From: Dactylorhiza incarnata
Lineage: Eukaryota; Streptophyta; Magnoliopsida; Asparagales; Orchidaceae
NCBI GenBank assembly: GCA_033032865.1
Contig: JAWHQI010000013.1
Location: 1,922,001 to 1,986,000, forward strand
Reading direction: 5' to 3'
DNA: 64,000 bases
The notes under the pieces are model-generated. The model was not told where the DNA came from and did not search any database. It saw only the letters and a program-made list of their open reading frames with translations. A program made the translations under genes and the position numbers. Every line of letters starts with the position of its first letter. The stretch's first letter is position 1. Shown piece by piece: positions 30,515 through 41,326 of this stretch.

Positions 30515-32323
30515 TGTTAGAGATGGAACGTTCACCTAGAGGGGGGGTGTTAGGTGATCTTGGTACTTTTTGATCTATTAGTGTGAGTTATCGATATTCA
30601 AGCAATAAACGAAGTTAACACACAAATAAGTCAAACCAGACGACATGAGATCTATAGAGGTTTCTCAAGACGGGGTGTCTTGAGTAGTCCTCTTTCCCTA
30701 TATGCCTACCCAGCAGTGTGCTAGGCTCGGCAAACTCCGCCAAAAGCTTCAGGCCCTCAAGCCTTACACCTCGGACCCGCAAGTCCCAACAGCCTAGGCC
30801 CACAAGCCCCTACTGCCCCTGAGCCCGCAAGCTCGACACTCAGGCCCTCAATCCATACAACATGGACCCGCAAGTCCAAACAGCCTAGGCCCGCAAGCCC
30901 CTACTGCCCCCGAGCCCGAAGCTCGACAGATCGCACCCGCAAGCGCACTACCCTGGCCCTCAAGCCTCGCAGCCCTCCAGCCCTCAAGCTAGACAATGTC
31001 GGACCCGCAAGTTCACTGCCCTGACCCTCAAGCCTCACAGCTCTCCAGCCCTCAAGCTAGATAAATTGGCCTGCAAGCCTTACAAGAAAATACAGTAAAG
31101 AAAACTGTCTCTTCTGCCGGATGAAGATCGGCACCTTTAGCCTGTTGAAGATCGGCTCCTGGAGATTGAAGAAGATTGTTCTGAATCAGATCTTGAGAGC
31201 ACGGTTCTTCTTCAAATCTTTTCTTAGCCAGATGAGGATTTGCTTCTTAGCCGTCGATGAAGATGGCTGCTCCTTCCTTTACTCTTTCTTTCTTGCGGCG
31301 CTTGTGTTTTTCGATTTATTATGTGCGCAAGTTCTTTCTTGATGATTAACTTTTTAGGGAAGCCTCATATATCCTTTTATAAGACTGCGATGCCCCCCAA
31401 CGTTCTTCTAAGAAGTTTCTTTATGTGTCAGACCTCCATTCCCTTTTAGCACACGCTGATATCTTTTTCTTTTTGGAGTACGCTCTAATGTCTCGATTCA
31501 TTAAGTGCACGCGTTGATTGCACAATCAGGCGGCGACATTAACTGCTGATAGTACGTCTGTGCGATTTGAATCTGTCTCGTTGATATTTCCATTTTTAAG
31601 ATGACATGGATAATATCTCGACGACAGCCCTTTGTCGATGCCATGAACTCTGGTAGACCTTCATGTCTTCTTTCTTCTGCCTCTGATGCTGGCATCAAAA
31701 CAATATGAGACATCCTGGCGATTCTTCATATACGATGATATGCCGTTTCTGACTGTGTCGTTGAGATCCTCTTTCTTGCAATATGTGGTCGTAATCATAT
31801 TGTTTACTCGACGACAATCCTTCCTTCGATATCTTTGATTCTTCTCTTCGTTCGGCGATCTCGCCATGTCTCAGCGTTCGACGATCGGCATTCTTCGTTC
31901 GACGATTTTGTCATGTCTCAGCGTTCGACGATCGACATTCTTCGTTCGACAATTTCGCCATGTCTCAGCGGTCGATGATCAGCATTCTTCGTTCGACGAT
32001 CTCGCCATTTCTCAGCGTTCGACGATCGACATTATTCGTTTGACGATTTCGCCCTGTCTCAGCGTTCGACGATCGACATTCTTCGTTCGACGATTTCGCC
32101 ATGTCTCAGTGATCGACGAATACTTTGCTTCTCAACGACTACTGCTCTGCCCGTCATTACGACGACAAGCACACATTGTCGACGATATTGCATGTTCTTC
32201 TCGATGATGTGTGCTTATATTTTCCTGAGATTATGAACTAGATGTACGATCAAATACAAAGTGAAGTGCTCTTGAAATGATGACTTCTTCAAATCAGGAA
32301 TCATGTGGGAAAGATTCCCAACA
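30515..32323 (-). mobile_element. Element D: 5' LTR
   Basis: 1809 bases, pair of 22941-24746, starting TGTTAGAGATGG and ending CCCAACA. G run of 7. TATA box TATAAAAGG (minus) at 31373-31381. Differences from the partner are scattered single bases. The 47-base tandem repeat is at about 31866-32115. Confidence 0.93.
31866..32115. repeat. Element D 5' LTR: 47-base tandem repeat
   Basis: Same five units as at 24289, in the same order, with independent point changes (GATCGAC for GATCGGC in several units). Confidence 0.9.
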
Positions 32324-32328
32324 CTCCT
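32324..32328. repeat. Target-site duplication of element D, right copy (CTCCT)
   Basis: Pairs with 22936-22940. Beyond it the gag of element B resumes. Confidence 0.92.
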
Positions 32329-33598
32329 CAGTATCACTTTCTGAATGTGATATAGGGGCCCTGATTCCAACCTTGGCAGCATGAAAATCATCATCCCTTT
32401 CTGCTGCAAACAACCCAATATAGGCTTCCTCTTCATCATCTGAATCTGAAGTTGAGGATTCAGATTCACTCCAGCTCTTTCCTTTCTTTGCTAGGAAGGA
32501 TTTTCCCCCTTCCTATCCTTTTGGTGATGATGTTTCTTATCACCATTTTCCTTTCTTTTGACTGGATAGTCAGCAATGACATGTCCAAGTTTGCTGCAGC
32601 AATAACATATGATGTTATTTAAAACATGTTTACCAGGTTTAGATTCATACCTTTCTCCCGTGGAGTGCTGTCTTTCAGATCTGCTGTGGTCCTTCTTGGA
32701 ATGTGAGGAGGAGGAAGGCTTGTTCTTCCACTGCTTCCTCCTCATCATTTTCTTGAACTACCTTGAGAAGGCAACAAACTCCTCATCAGATGAGGAGCTG
32801 TCTGAGGTGCTGTTCTCAGATTTCTCAGATTCAGCAGTCCTCCTTGGAGGAGACACTATCCTGGCCTTGCTTTTCTTGGAGCTGTCAGCTTAAAGAGAAA
32901 TAGATCTCTTACATGCATGAGCCCTGGTGGAAGTGTCCACTTCCTTCCTTGTAGACAACTGCATCTCATAAGAGAGCATCTTCCCAAATAGTTTATGGGT
33001 GGGAGTTTCACCAAGCTTGGCCACTTCCCTGATGGCACATATCTTTGTGTCCCAGTCTCTAGTTAGAGATCTTAGGAACTTGTCATTAAGCTCATAGTCA
33101 CTGAACACACTTTCATAGGTTCTTAGTTCATTGACTATCCTAAAGAACCTTTCATAGAATATGGAAATGCTTTCTTGGCTCAGCTGCCTGAAAGCTTCAT
33201 ATTCTTGATTGAGGAATGAATTTCTATCATCCCTTACTTCAACGGTTCCTTCCATATATTGTATCCCACATTTCCTTGGCTGTTGTGCAGTGCACAAAGT
33301 TCTGAAAGGTGGAATCATCAATTGCATTAACAATGATGTTTTGGGCTCTTTTGTCCATAGTGAACAATGCAAGTTCATCCTTGGTCAAGTCATTAAAAGC
33401 CTTGACCACTCTCCTAGTTGGATCTATGGTGGAGGCAGTTTGAAAAGTTAAAGGAACTTGCTTTACAGTGATGTAGATCCTTGTGTCTGATGCTTCCATA
33501 AACAACCTAACCCTTTGCTTCCATATGCCAAAGTTTTCTTTGTTGCATATGGGCAACATCATGGATCACATCTCCTTCTGCAATCCAGTGGAAGCCAT
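32329..33598 (-). pseudogene. Element B: gag, front part, broken
   Basis: ATG at 33598 is followed by a stop ten codons later. From 33562 the core is seen (ICNKENFGIWKQRVRLFME, AKEMWDTI), then after a frame slip QYMEGTVEVRDDRNSFLNQE and FYERFFRIVNELRTYE, a stop at 32890, and from 32748 the zinc knuckle CYCCSKLGHVIADYP with its last cysteine changed to tyrosine. The order and wording match gag of D, so B and D are related families. It is interrupted by D and continues at 22940. Confidence 0.85.
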
Positions 33599-33655
33599 TG
33601 GATTCAGATTTGACTACTCCTTTATTGGATTTTGTCAGACAGTTATGTCCTTCTT

Positions 33656-33679
33656 GACCAACCTATCTATGATACCACT
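33656..33679 (-). other. Element B: primer binding site
   Basis: Minus strand AGTGGTATCATAGATAGGTT directly after the LTR end TTATCA. Confidence 0.8.
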
Positions 33680-34948
33680 TGATAATTTATATAGGATGTA
33701 GTCTTAATTAAATAGAGGGGGGGGGGGGGGGGGTGAATAGGTTTCTTTTCTTTTGCGCTTTAACCTAGCTGTTTTCTGAGTTAGTATTAGTAAAATTAAG
33801 CACACAGAAAACACACAAGCATTTATAGAGGTTTCTCAAGACAGGGTGTATTGAGTAGTCCTCTTTCCCCCCTCACGTTTCTAACAATGTGTTAGACAAG
33901 GCCAACACCTCCAAACTCAGTTCCTTGAGCTTACAACACAGATCCCTCAGGATCTCTCAGGTCTTCCCAAACCCTACCTCCGGCATAACAGCCCTACCTC
34001 AGGCACAACTGCCCTACAATCTCAGACCTATCAAGAAGTCCTACCTCAAATCTCCACTGAGATCCTACACTCAAGATGAACCTTCAGATGTACACTCAGG
34101 CCAAACAACCCTTCTCCCTCAGGCAAAATGCCCTAAAATCTCAGAACAAATGATTATCCTATATAGGATAATAAGATATGATTACTATAGAAGCTAGAAT
34201 AGATATCAAGCCTTGATCTACTGTTGTCAAACAACTGCTATAGCAGTCTTGAATCTGGGATGAGTCCAATGGCCTCAACTCTAATTCTTCTGATCCTTTT
34301 CTTCAGAGAATGAATGGGGATCAACTTGTTCAATCTTGAGTTAATAAGGAGGAACAATCTTTTCTCTCCTTGCAGCTTCAGGAAGAGATAGCTTTCTTGT
34401 CTGTCGTCAATGGAACAGTAGTATTCCTTCTTCAGTGAGTGAGGGAGCTTCTACAAAGCCTTAAAAGATTCTTTTATACTCCTCCAGTCTTCAATGGCTA
34501 TCAGATGTCCTCCTGACACAACATGGAGGTTATTGGAACATCCTATCTTGCTTTATAACGTGTTGCGCCAAAAGCAAACCCGCCAGAACATTTGAATCTG
34601 TCTCAGCGGTTGGGTTGAGACAGCTTCCTATCTCAAATGCTACTTCTATCTCGTCTCAGCGGATCCGCTGGGACAGACAATTGTCTCAGCAAATTTTCTC
34701 TATCCGCAGCTTAACTGGCCCAGACACCTTCTCAGCGACTCCTAGCCATGTCTCAGCGGTTCAGCTGAGACAGTGAACTTGTCTCAGCGGTTTTGGCAGT
34801 AAACCTCTGAACTTATTCCATATCTTGGGAATAACCTAACCTTGCATAGACATGATGTAAAATAGGGTTTTTTAAATACAACTTGTACTTAGCATTAAGT
34901 GTGAAGCTTCTTCAAATCAAGGGAACATTGAGGGTAATATTCCAAACA
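33680..34948 (-). mobile_element. Element B: 5' LTR, complete
   Basis: 1269 bases, TGATAATTTATATAGG to TATTCCAAACA. Run of 17 G at 33717-33733. TATA box TATAAAAG (minus) at 34471-34478. CTCAGC/GCTGAG dyads at about 34600-34795. The TSD copy CAGCT follows at 34949. Confidence 0.9.
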
Positions 34949-34953
34949 CAGCT
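34949..34953. repeat. Target-site duplication of element B, right copy (CAGCT)
   Basis: Pairs with 1381-1385. The frame of the ORF3 piece of A stays open across the joined site for about 20 codons, to a TGA near 35010, which fits an insertion inside that gene. Confidence 0.8.
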
Positions 34954-35333
34954 CTTTCTTCCAAGCTACAACTTCAAGATTTTGCAAATCAGGGGCTAGG
35001 ACGCGGATTGACACCCTGATGATTCCTATCGTGAATCTACAACAAGCCTCCAGATTCGGTTGTATATCTTGCATTTTTCTCCTCTTGGACTATTGTTGTT
35101 AGTGTAATCTTCTTTATGTTGATGATGTTGCACTCTATATTTGTTGAACTTCTTGTTATATATTATGAAATGTTTTCATGTTTTATGAGTGCTTGAGGTG
35201 TGCTTTCGTGGTGATTGTGGTGTGAGTGTTTAGTGTTGCTGCACTAGCAATTACTAGTGGCGTGCTTGTTGACGAGTTGTTTGCGACCCTCATTCAGCCG
35301 GTGCAACTCATTCTATCCGCAAGCCTACTCTTC

Positions 35334-35534
35334 TATCCGCGTAGCGAAGCGGTGCTAACGGCCCATATAATCCATCCACCTAGCCAAAAGGTGCTAACAG
35401 CCCGCACACCTTTCCGCAGTTACACTCACCTCATCTGCTTGCCTTCTCGTCCATCTGTCTAGCGAATCAGTGCATAGAAGCCTGCATAGTTTCCATCCGC
35501 ATAGCGAAGCAGCGCATAACGGCCTGCATAGGAG
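35334..35534. repeat. Four degenerate 35-40-base repeats in the gypsy LTR
   Basis: Each unit resembles ATCCGCATAGCGAAGCGGTG then CTAACGGCCTGCATA. Units start near 35334, 35378, 35448 and 35496, at 65-80% by eye. Confidence 0.65.
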
Positions 35535-35782
35535 TTGTTTAGTTCTTTTCTTTTATTTTCCACAATCCAAATCACCCCTCTTCCGCAATCCATCTGACCT
35601 AAAGGACTTCAATCTCAAGTCCCTACTCGGTAGACAACTCCACCTTACTGTGTTCCTTTGAGATTCGATACTTGGGGATTCACTCCCACATTTTATATTA
35701 CTAGAACGATCAATACACTGCCATTTCGTGCCGCAGCCTCGCTACCGCCTATAACGGTGTTGCGGATTTGCGCATCAAGTTT

Positions 35783-35801
35783 TTTGCGCCGTTACCGGGG
35801 A
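35783..35801 (+). other. Gypsy-type primer binding site
   Basis: TTTGCGCCGTTACCGGGGA, two bases from the common TTTGGCGCCGTTGCCGGGGA form. Confidence 0.7.
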
Positions 35802-35839
35802 ACACATTCGTGTGAGTTGGTTTAGAGGGAGCGACAAGA

Positions 35840-37022
35840 TGATAGTTTATATAGGATGTAGTCTTAGACACCTAGAGGGGGGTGAATAGGTTTCTTTTAT
35901 TTTAGGCTTAGTGTTTTCTGAATTTAGGTTAGCAAATTATCAAGCACATAAAGCACAAAGAGATTTATAGGGGTGCCTCAAGATAGGGTGTCTTGAGTAG
36001 TACTCTTTCCCCCTTCACCTTTCTAATAATGACTTAGACAAGGCCAACTTCTCCAAACTCAGCTCCAAGAGCCTACAACACAGATCCCACAGGATCTCTC
36101 AGGTTTTCCTAAACTGTACCTTAGGCACAACAGCCCAACCTCAGGCTCAATAGCCTTACCTCATATCACAGACTGATCCTACCTCAAGCTGACCTCTCAG
36201 CTCTACACTTAGGACAATCAGCCTTACACACTCAGGCAATAAATCCCTACAGTCTCAGAACACAAAGGCTCCTACAGATGATATAATAAGAATTACAAAT
36301 AAAAGGAAAAAGAGGTCAAGCCTTGTTCTTCTTCTTCTTAACAGCTGCCGTTGCAGACTTGAACCAGGGAGGAGATGTGCAGCTCCTACTTGATTCTTCT
36401 TGATAAGCCCTTCAGATGATGGACTTGATCTACTTGCTCTATCTTGAGATGAATCAAGATAAGCAATCTCTTTTCTCCTTGCAGCCTTGTGTAAGCTCAG
36501 TTCTTGGCTGCCAACAATGGAACAGTATTTCTGCTTATTTATGTGCTGGAGAGTAAGATCAATAGAAAAGGTGTTTGCTCAACCCTAACTTATTCCTTTT
36601 ATACACCACTGACCTTCAACGGCTCTTAGCTGTCCTCCTGACAGGTATCAGAGTGATTGGTGGACCCCAAAATGCCTTTATGCAGCTTGCGCCAAAAGCA
36701 GAACCCGCCAGATCACTTTTGAATCTGTCTCAGCGGTTGGGCTGAGATGGCCATCCGTCTCAGCGGTTTTCTTTATCTGCAGCTCAGCTTGCCTAGACAC
36801 CTTCTCAGCAGCTCCTGGTCTTGTCTCAGTGGTTCAGCTTAGACAGAGAGCTCGTCTCAGCGGTTTTGATAGTTAACCAACTGATCATACATCACACCTT
36901 GATATATCCTAGTCCTGCATTGTCATGACATAGAAATAAGGTTTATCAAATACAACTTGTACTTAGCATTGAGTGTGAGGCCTCTTCAAATCAAGGGAAC
37001 ATTGAGGGTCATTTTCCCAACA
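35840..37022 (-). mobile_element. Element E: 3' LTR
   Basis: 1183 bases, TGATAGTTTATATAGGATG to TTTTCCCAACA, the same family as the B LTRs but clearly diverged. Run of 6 G at 35877-35882. TATA box TATAAAAGG (minus) at 36595-36603. CTCAGCGG dyads at 36725-36865. Left flank CAAGA (35835-35839); the other end lies outside the window. Confidence 0.88.
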
Positions 37023-37040
37023 ATCTCCCCCTATTTGAAG
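37023..37040 (-). other. Element E: polypurine tract
   Basis: Minus strand TTCAAATAGGGGGAGATT directly before the LTR start TGTTGGGAAAATG. Confidence 0.85.
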
Positions 37041-37473
37041 AAGGCAGAACACCCTCAAATGCTAGAGTACATTACTCATAAATTCATGGTATATGATATT
37101 GCAATAATGAGTTCAACATATCATGCTTAGTGCATCAGTCATTTTAAAACAGATGGTTGTTATGATAGGATTGTACCACATAGTTTAATCAATCCATCAG
37201 TAAGATTTGATAAACATAACAATGCAACATAAATTGAATTAACTATTAAAAACAGGGTAAGGTTTAGATATAACTCAGATTTAGCTATGATACAAGCTGA
37301 TTACATTAACAATCCATCAATTGCAATCCAGATAGAATAGTAATTCAAAGCTCGGTTTGCATTCATATATTCATAAACTATTTTAGGCAAAGTATAATTA
37401 TGTTTGCATCCACACAGTCATAAGTCATTATAGTTCAATAACATTTATATACATAAACTGTTTCAATAATCAT
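37041..37473. other. Element E: untranslated stretch after ORF3
   Basis: A/T-rich, no frame recognised. Equivalent to 15999-16369 in B. Confidence 0.55.
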
Positions 37474-37594
37474 TCAAAGATTTCTTTTCTTATAATAAGA
37501 ACATTCAGGAGAGTCAACAACTGCTTCTTTCGCTTTCACTAAAGCATCACCCATGCCATCAGCAACAATGTTATGTTGACCTGGAAGCTTCTTC
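37474..37594 (-). pseudogene. Element E: last 40 codons of ORF3, cut off by element F
   Basis: Reads on the minus strand to stop TGA at 37476-37474. The end peptide (VVDSPECSYYKKRNL) corresponds to the end of ORF3 in B (VAADIVKCSTSSKKRKI). The rest of the gene resumes at 56477. Confidence 0.7.
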
Positions 37595-37739
37595 TGTTGG
37601 AACAACCCTATTACTGATTTGGGCTAGGATCACTATCTGATGACTAGGACTATGTTGACGCCCATTGTATAGTCTAAGGGTCAAGTTTTTATGATGTTAA
37701 GTTAGCTAGAACTTAAGGAAAAGTTAAGGTTCTGCGTTC

Positions 37740-37925
37740 GACGAACGTCTTGCTCTCGGTCGACAAATTTGCCCAGTCTCAGCGATCGACGAATTTGCTC
37801 AGTCTCGGCGGTCGACAAGTTTTGCTCAGTCTCAGCGGTCGACGAATTTGCCCAGTCGCAGCGATCGACGAATTGGCCCAGTCTCAGCAGTCGACGAATT
37901 TACCAAGTTTCAGCAGTCGATGAAC
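37740..37925. repeat. Element F LTR: about seven 26-base units with TCTCAGCG-GTCGACGA
   Basis: Unit CAGTCTCAGCGGTCGACGAA then TTTGCC. Each joins the CTCAGCG word of families B and E to the TCGACGA word of families A, C and D. The 3' LTR has the same array at about 45783-45955. Confidence 0.88.
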
Positions 37926-38829
37926 TAAACATTCAGATCGACTAATTCAATTCTTCTAGCCAGATTTAGTAGTTTATCTTTCAGTTCGATGAAGTCCAAC
38001 TTGAGCTCGACGAATTCCAGTCTGCGTTCGACGAATCAGCAAAAAATGTTCAATTCGACAAAATCCAACATTCTGTTCGACGAACTCAGTTCTCAGGTCG
38101 ACAAAATTTCTCTTCAGCTTGTTAATTTCAGGCAGATCAGTTTTATTCTACTCTCTGAACTCAGATCGACTTTCAGCAACGACTATATTATTCCAGATAA
38201 GTCAAGGATTATATCCTTCCATTTATTTATTCCTTTCCATTGTCTTCTCCCGAGAATATAGTCGTTTGGCGTACTGGAAAAGGAAAAGGAATTAAAGTCT
38301 TGATTACAGTTCCAAGAAATAATCCTCCTGATTATGCTATTCCTTATTCATTGGATTTGAAATTCAAATCAAATATATTGTCTAAAGAAGAAGAAAGAAT
38401 TATAGAGAACACCAGCAAGAAAGTAGAAGGCTCTCGACAAGAGATGCAATACAGAGAAAAATATATACAGGATGAAAAAGAAAAAGCTTTCAGATCTTCA
38501 TCTTCCTCAAGGAACACATTTTCAAACTCTGAGATCAACAAGATCAATCTCTCAGTTTTTTGCTGCAAGTTTCTCAATCTTCAAGAGCAACAAAAAATCT
38601 GAGAAACTTTGTCTCTCAGATTCATCAGCTATCAAGGAAGATATTCATATTCAAGAGAAAGCTCCATCCTCAACTGTCAGCCATTTCTATCAGACAGGGG
38701 GAAATTTACAACAACACATTCCACTAGTCTTCTCTCAGATTATTGACAGAGAAGAACTTCATAACCCTCTTTATTCCATTATGTACAAGGTTCTAACTCC
38801 CTTCAAAAGTTAACCCTTTGGTGGCAGGG

Positions 38830-38942
38830 CACCTGATCAAAAACATGTGGTTTGTTTGAGCACCTGATCAAAAGCACATTGGTGTTTGGACACCTGATCA
38901 AAAATCCATTGGTGATAGTGCACCTGATCAAAAACCTTGTGG
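38830..38942. repeat. Element F LTR: four units of about 28 bases around CACCTGATCAAAA
   Basis: Units near 38830, 38862, 38890 and 38919. Each has the palindrome TGATCA and ends TTGGTG or TGTGG. They lie just upstream of the TATA box at 38998. The partner LTR has them at 56114-56226. Confidence 0.85.
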
Positions 38943-38997
38943 AATCCTACCAAGGGTGGTAGAAGAGTAGATGTACCCAGGTTTATTGGGGAACTAC

Positions 38998-39004
38998 TAT
39001 AAAT
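38998..39004 (+). promoter_or_regulatory. Element F 5' LTR: TATA box
   Basis: TATAAAT, with the CACCTGATCAAAA repeats 60-170 bases upstream. The 3' LTR has the same box at 56283-56289. Confidence 0.55.
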
Positions 39005-39199
39005 CCTTGTGTCTTCTGTATTTGTGTGATTTTCTGTACTGTGTTGTGGTTTGTTCTTATTTGTTTTTATAACTCACTCTGTACACATAAATATCACAAT
39101 TTTAACTCCGCTATAAAAATAAGTGAAAAACTTTTAAATACTCTATTCACCCCCCCCCCCCCCCCTCTAGAGTGACATTAAGATCTAACCTCGCTTTCA

Positions 39200-39222
39200 A
39201 TTGGTATTAGAGGTTGGTTGAT
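39200..39222 (+). other. Element F: primer binding site
   Basis: ATTGGTATTAGAGGTTGGTT, one transition from TGGTATCAGAG. Confidence 0.8.
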
Positions 39223-39299
39223 TCGTTACAGGCTAACACCTGAATCAAAAGATCAATTAGATCTTAATTTTCTTCTAGAGTTTCTTTTGCTAAAAATCC

Positions 39300-40688
39300 A
39301 TGGCACAGAATAAAGAATACTCAAGCACAAGACCTCCTATGTGCAATCTAAATAAGTTTGTATTATGGAAGGCAAGGATCAGATTGTATATGAATTCTAT
39401 TGACGAAGATATTTTTAATGTTATTTCGACAGGACCTCCTACTCCTATAGCAACAACAAGTGCTGAAACAACAACAACAAATAATGTTGTTCCACCTCCT
39501 GAGTGGACAGAAGCTCAAATTTAGCAGAGAAGTGCTGATGCCAAAGCAATGAATATATTGGCACAGACAATGTCTGATGACATCTTTCAAAAGGTTGTGG
39601 AATGCACCTCAGCAAAGGAAATCCGGACCTCTCTCAACAACATGGTTGAAGGCTCTGCAGATGAGAGAAAAGGTTGAAGATCTCATCTCAACTCTCAGTA
39701 TGAGAATTTCAAGAAAGGAGAAACTGAGTGTTGCAGACATGTACAAGAGGCCTCATAATCAATGAGCTGAAGTCTCTAGACAAAGTGATCTCCATCACCG
39801 AGGTCAATGATAAGATCTTAATGTGCTTCACCAGCACATGGGACTCTAGGATCTGGCCAATCAAGGAAGCCAGAAGCCTCAATAGGAACTCCACTTAGAC
39901 CTTGTTAGGCAAGCTCAAATCCTATGAGCAACTTATCAAGTCCAGAGAAGCTGAACAATCTACTTCCTCACCAACATCCAAGAAGGAAAAGAACATTGCT
40001 TTCCAAACAACTGAAGAGAAAGATAAAGCTCCAGGAGATGTGGAGTTCATGAGTCTTCTAGTCAAGAGATTCTACAAGATGGCTAGAAAGGATTTCAGAA
40101 AGAAGGATTTCAAATCAAAAGAAAAGACAAGGTATGACAACTAATTATAAAGAAATAATTTGTTATGGCTGCAGGAAACCTGGACACATTATACCTGAGT
40201 GTCCAGAGAACCAAAAGAAAGAAAAGAGAAAAGAGAAAGAAGAGAAAAGGCACTCCAGCAAGTCATCCTCCCACAAACACAAACATAAGGGAAGAGGCTT
40301 TGTAGATGAAACATGGAGTGATACAGACTCAGAATCTTCATCTAGCTCTTCTGAAGATGAAGAAAATTCAAATGAGAAGTATCAATGCTTGATGGCTATA
40401 TATGACTCAAGCAGTGAGTCAGAATATGCATCATCATCCAGCTCTATTGATGATGAAGAAGAAAGGATTTTCTGCATGATGGCTATCAATGCCTCAGGAA
40501 ACAATTCAGATGAATCAGAATCTAAAAATGACAGTGATCAGGTGATATCTACCTTTGATTTTAATTCAGATGATTTTAAAATTCTTTGTTTAGACTTAAT
40601 TAAATCTGAGAAGGAGATAATTTCTCTCAGAAATCAGTTGGCTGAAATGAACCAACTAAGTGAAGAAAATGCCAATCTTAAGAAATAA
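39300..40688 (+). pseudogene. Element F: gag, broken
   Basis: ATG at 39300 (MAQNKEYSSTRPPMCN). Core peptides NKFVLWKARIRLYMN and PPPEWTEAQI, then a TAG, then further pieces in all three frames to 40144. From 40134 the frame is open: zinc knuckle CYGCRKPGHIIPECPE, a lysine-rich stretch, ETWSDTDSESSSS, and an acidic C-terminal helix to a TAA at 40688. Closest to gag of C, so F and C are related families. Confidence 0.88.
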
Positions 40689-41326
40689 TTGGTTGCCTCA
40701 AAAGAACATATTGTTCTCATTGAGAACAAACTATCTGAGGCTAAGAAATTTGAAGAATCCCTAAATGGGAGAAGTATCAAACTGATGGACATCACAAGCA
40801 CAGTGAATGCCAGACTAAATGGCAAACTGGGCATGGGTGCATCATCAAGTGAGCCACACCTCCTTAAGAAGAACATTTTATCTACACCAATAAAATTCAT
40901 TTCTACCAAGAGCAAAGAGCCAATAGAAGTAGATAAAGACATTTCATGCAAGTAATTAAGAATAAAGGAATTCAGCAGAATTCGTCGAACGGAGCTCGAC
41001 GAAATCACATAATTTCGTCGAACGGAGATCGACGAACGCTGAACACTGAATTTTAGTATAGTTATTATTCGAACGGCGCTCGACAAAAGCACTTCACTTC
41101 GTCGAATGGCTATCGACTAATTCACCAAAATTCATCGAACGAAAATGTACTGAATTTTAGAAGAATTCATATTCTCAATATACTAAGAATCCTTTCACTG
41201 AGTGGATAATTCCTCCAAGGAGATATCATCCACAAGGCTATAAGGATCAGACTGAGATATCTTATATTTCAGATTTTTGTGGAAAAACAAAAGGACACAA
41301 GGTAGTCTGGGTCAAGAACAACTAGT
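40689..41326 (+). pseudogene. Element F: gag C-terminal helix and gag-protease linker
   Basis: Continues the gag frame after the TAA (KKFEESLNGRS, STPIKFISTK), then stops at 40953-40955. From 40975 to 41150 it holds TTCGTCGAACGGA units with many stops. The end (DFCGKTKGHKVVWVKNN) is a decayed form of the second zinc knuckle kept in C. Confidence 0.75.

Larger units (their letters stand above)
34954..35839 (+). mobile_element. Remnant of a Ty3/gypsy LTR with primer site
   Basis: The end of this stretch (CATCAAGTTTTTTGCGCCGT, then TACCGGGGAACAC) is the LTR end and primer region typical of Athila/Tat-type gypsy elements (usual form TTTGGCGCCGTTGCCGGGGA). Upstream is A/T-rich LTR-like sequence with four degenerate repeats (35334-35534). 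The left edge of the LTR is not clear and no gypsy gene is present. Element E cuts it at 35840. Confidence 0.65.
37595..39199 (+). mobile_element. Element F: 5' LTR
   Basis: 1605 bases, TGTTGGAACAACCC to CTCGCTTTCA. It contains a 26-base tandem array (37740-37925), TTCGACGAA-type motifs to 38175, four CACCTGATCAAAA repeats (38830-38942), a TATA box at 38998-39004, and a run of 16 C at 39150-39165. Its partner is split: 45602-46056 and 55310-56476. The flanks TCTTC (left) and CCTTA (right) agree at 3 of 5 bases, so a TSD is only suggested. Open frames here (for example 38240-38602) are LTR. Confidence 0.9.
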
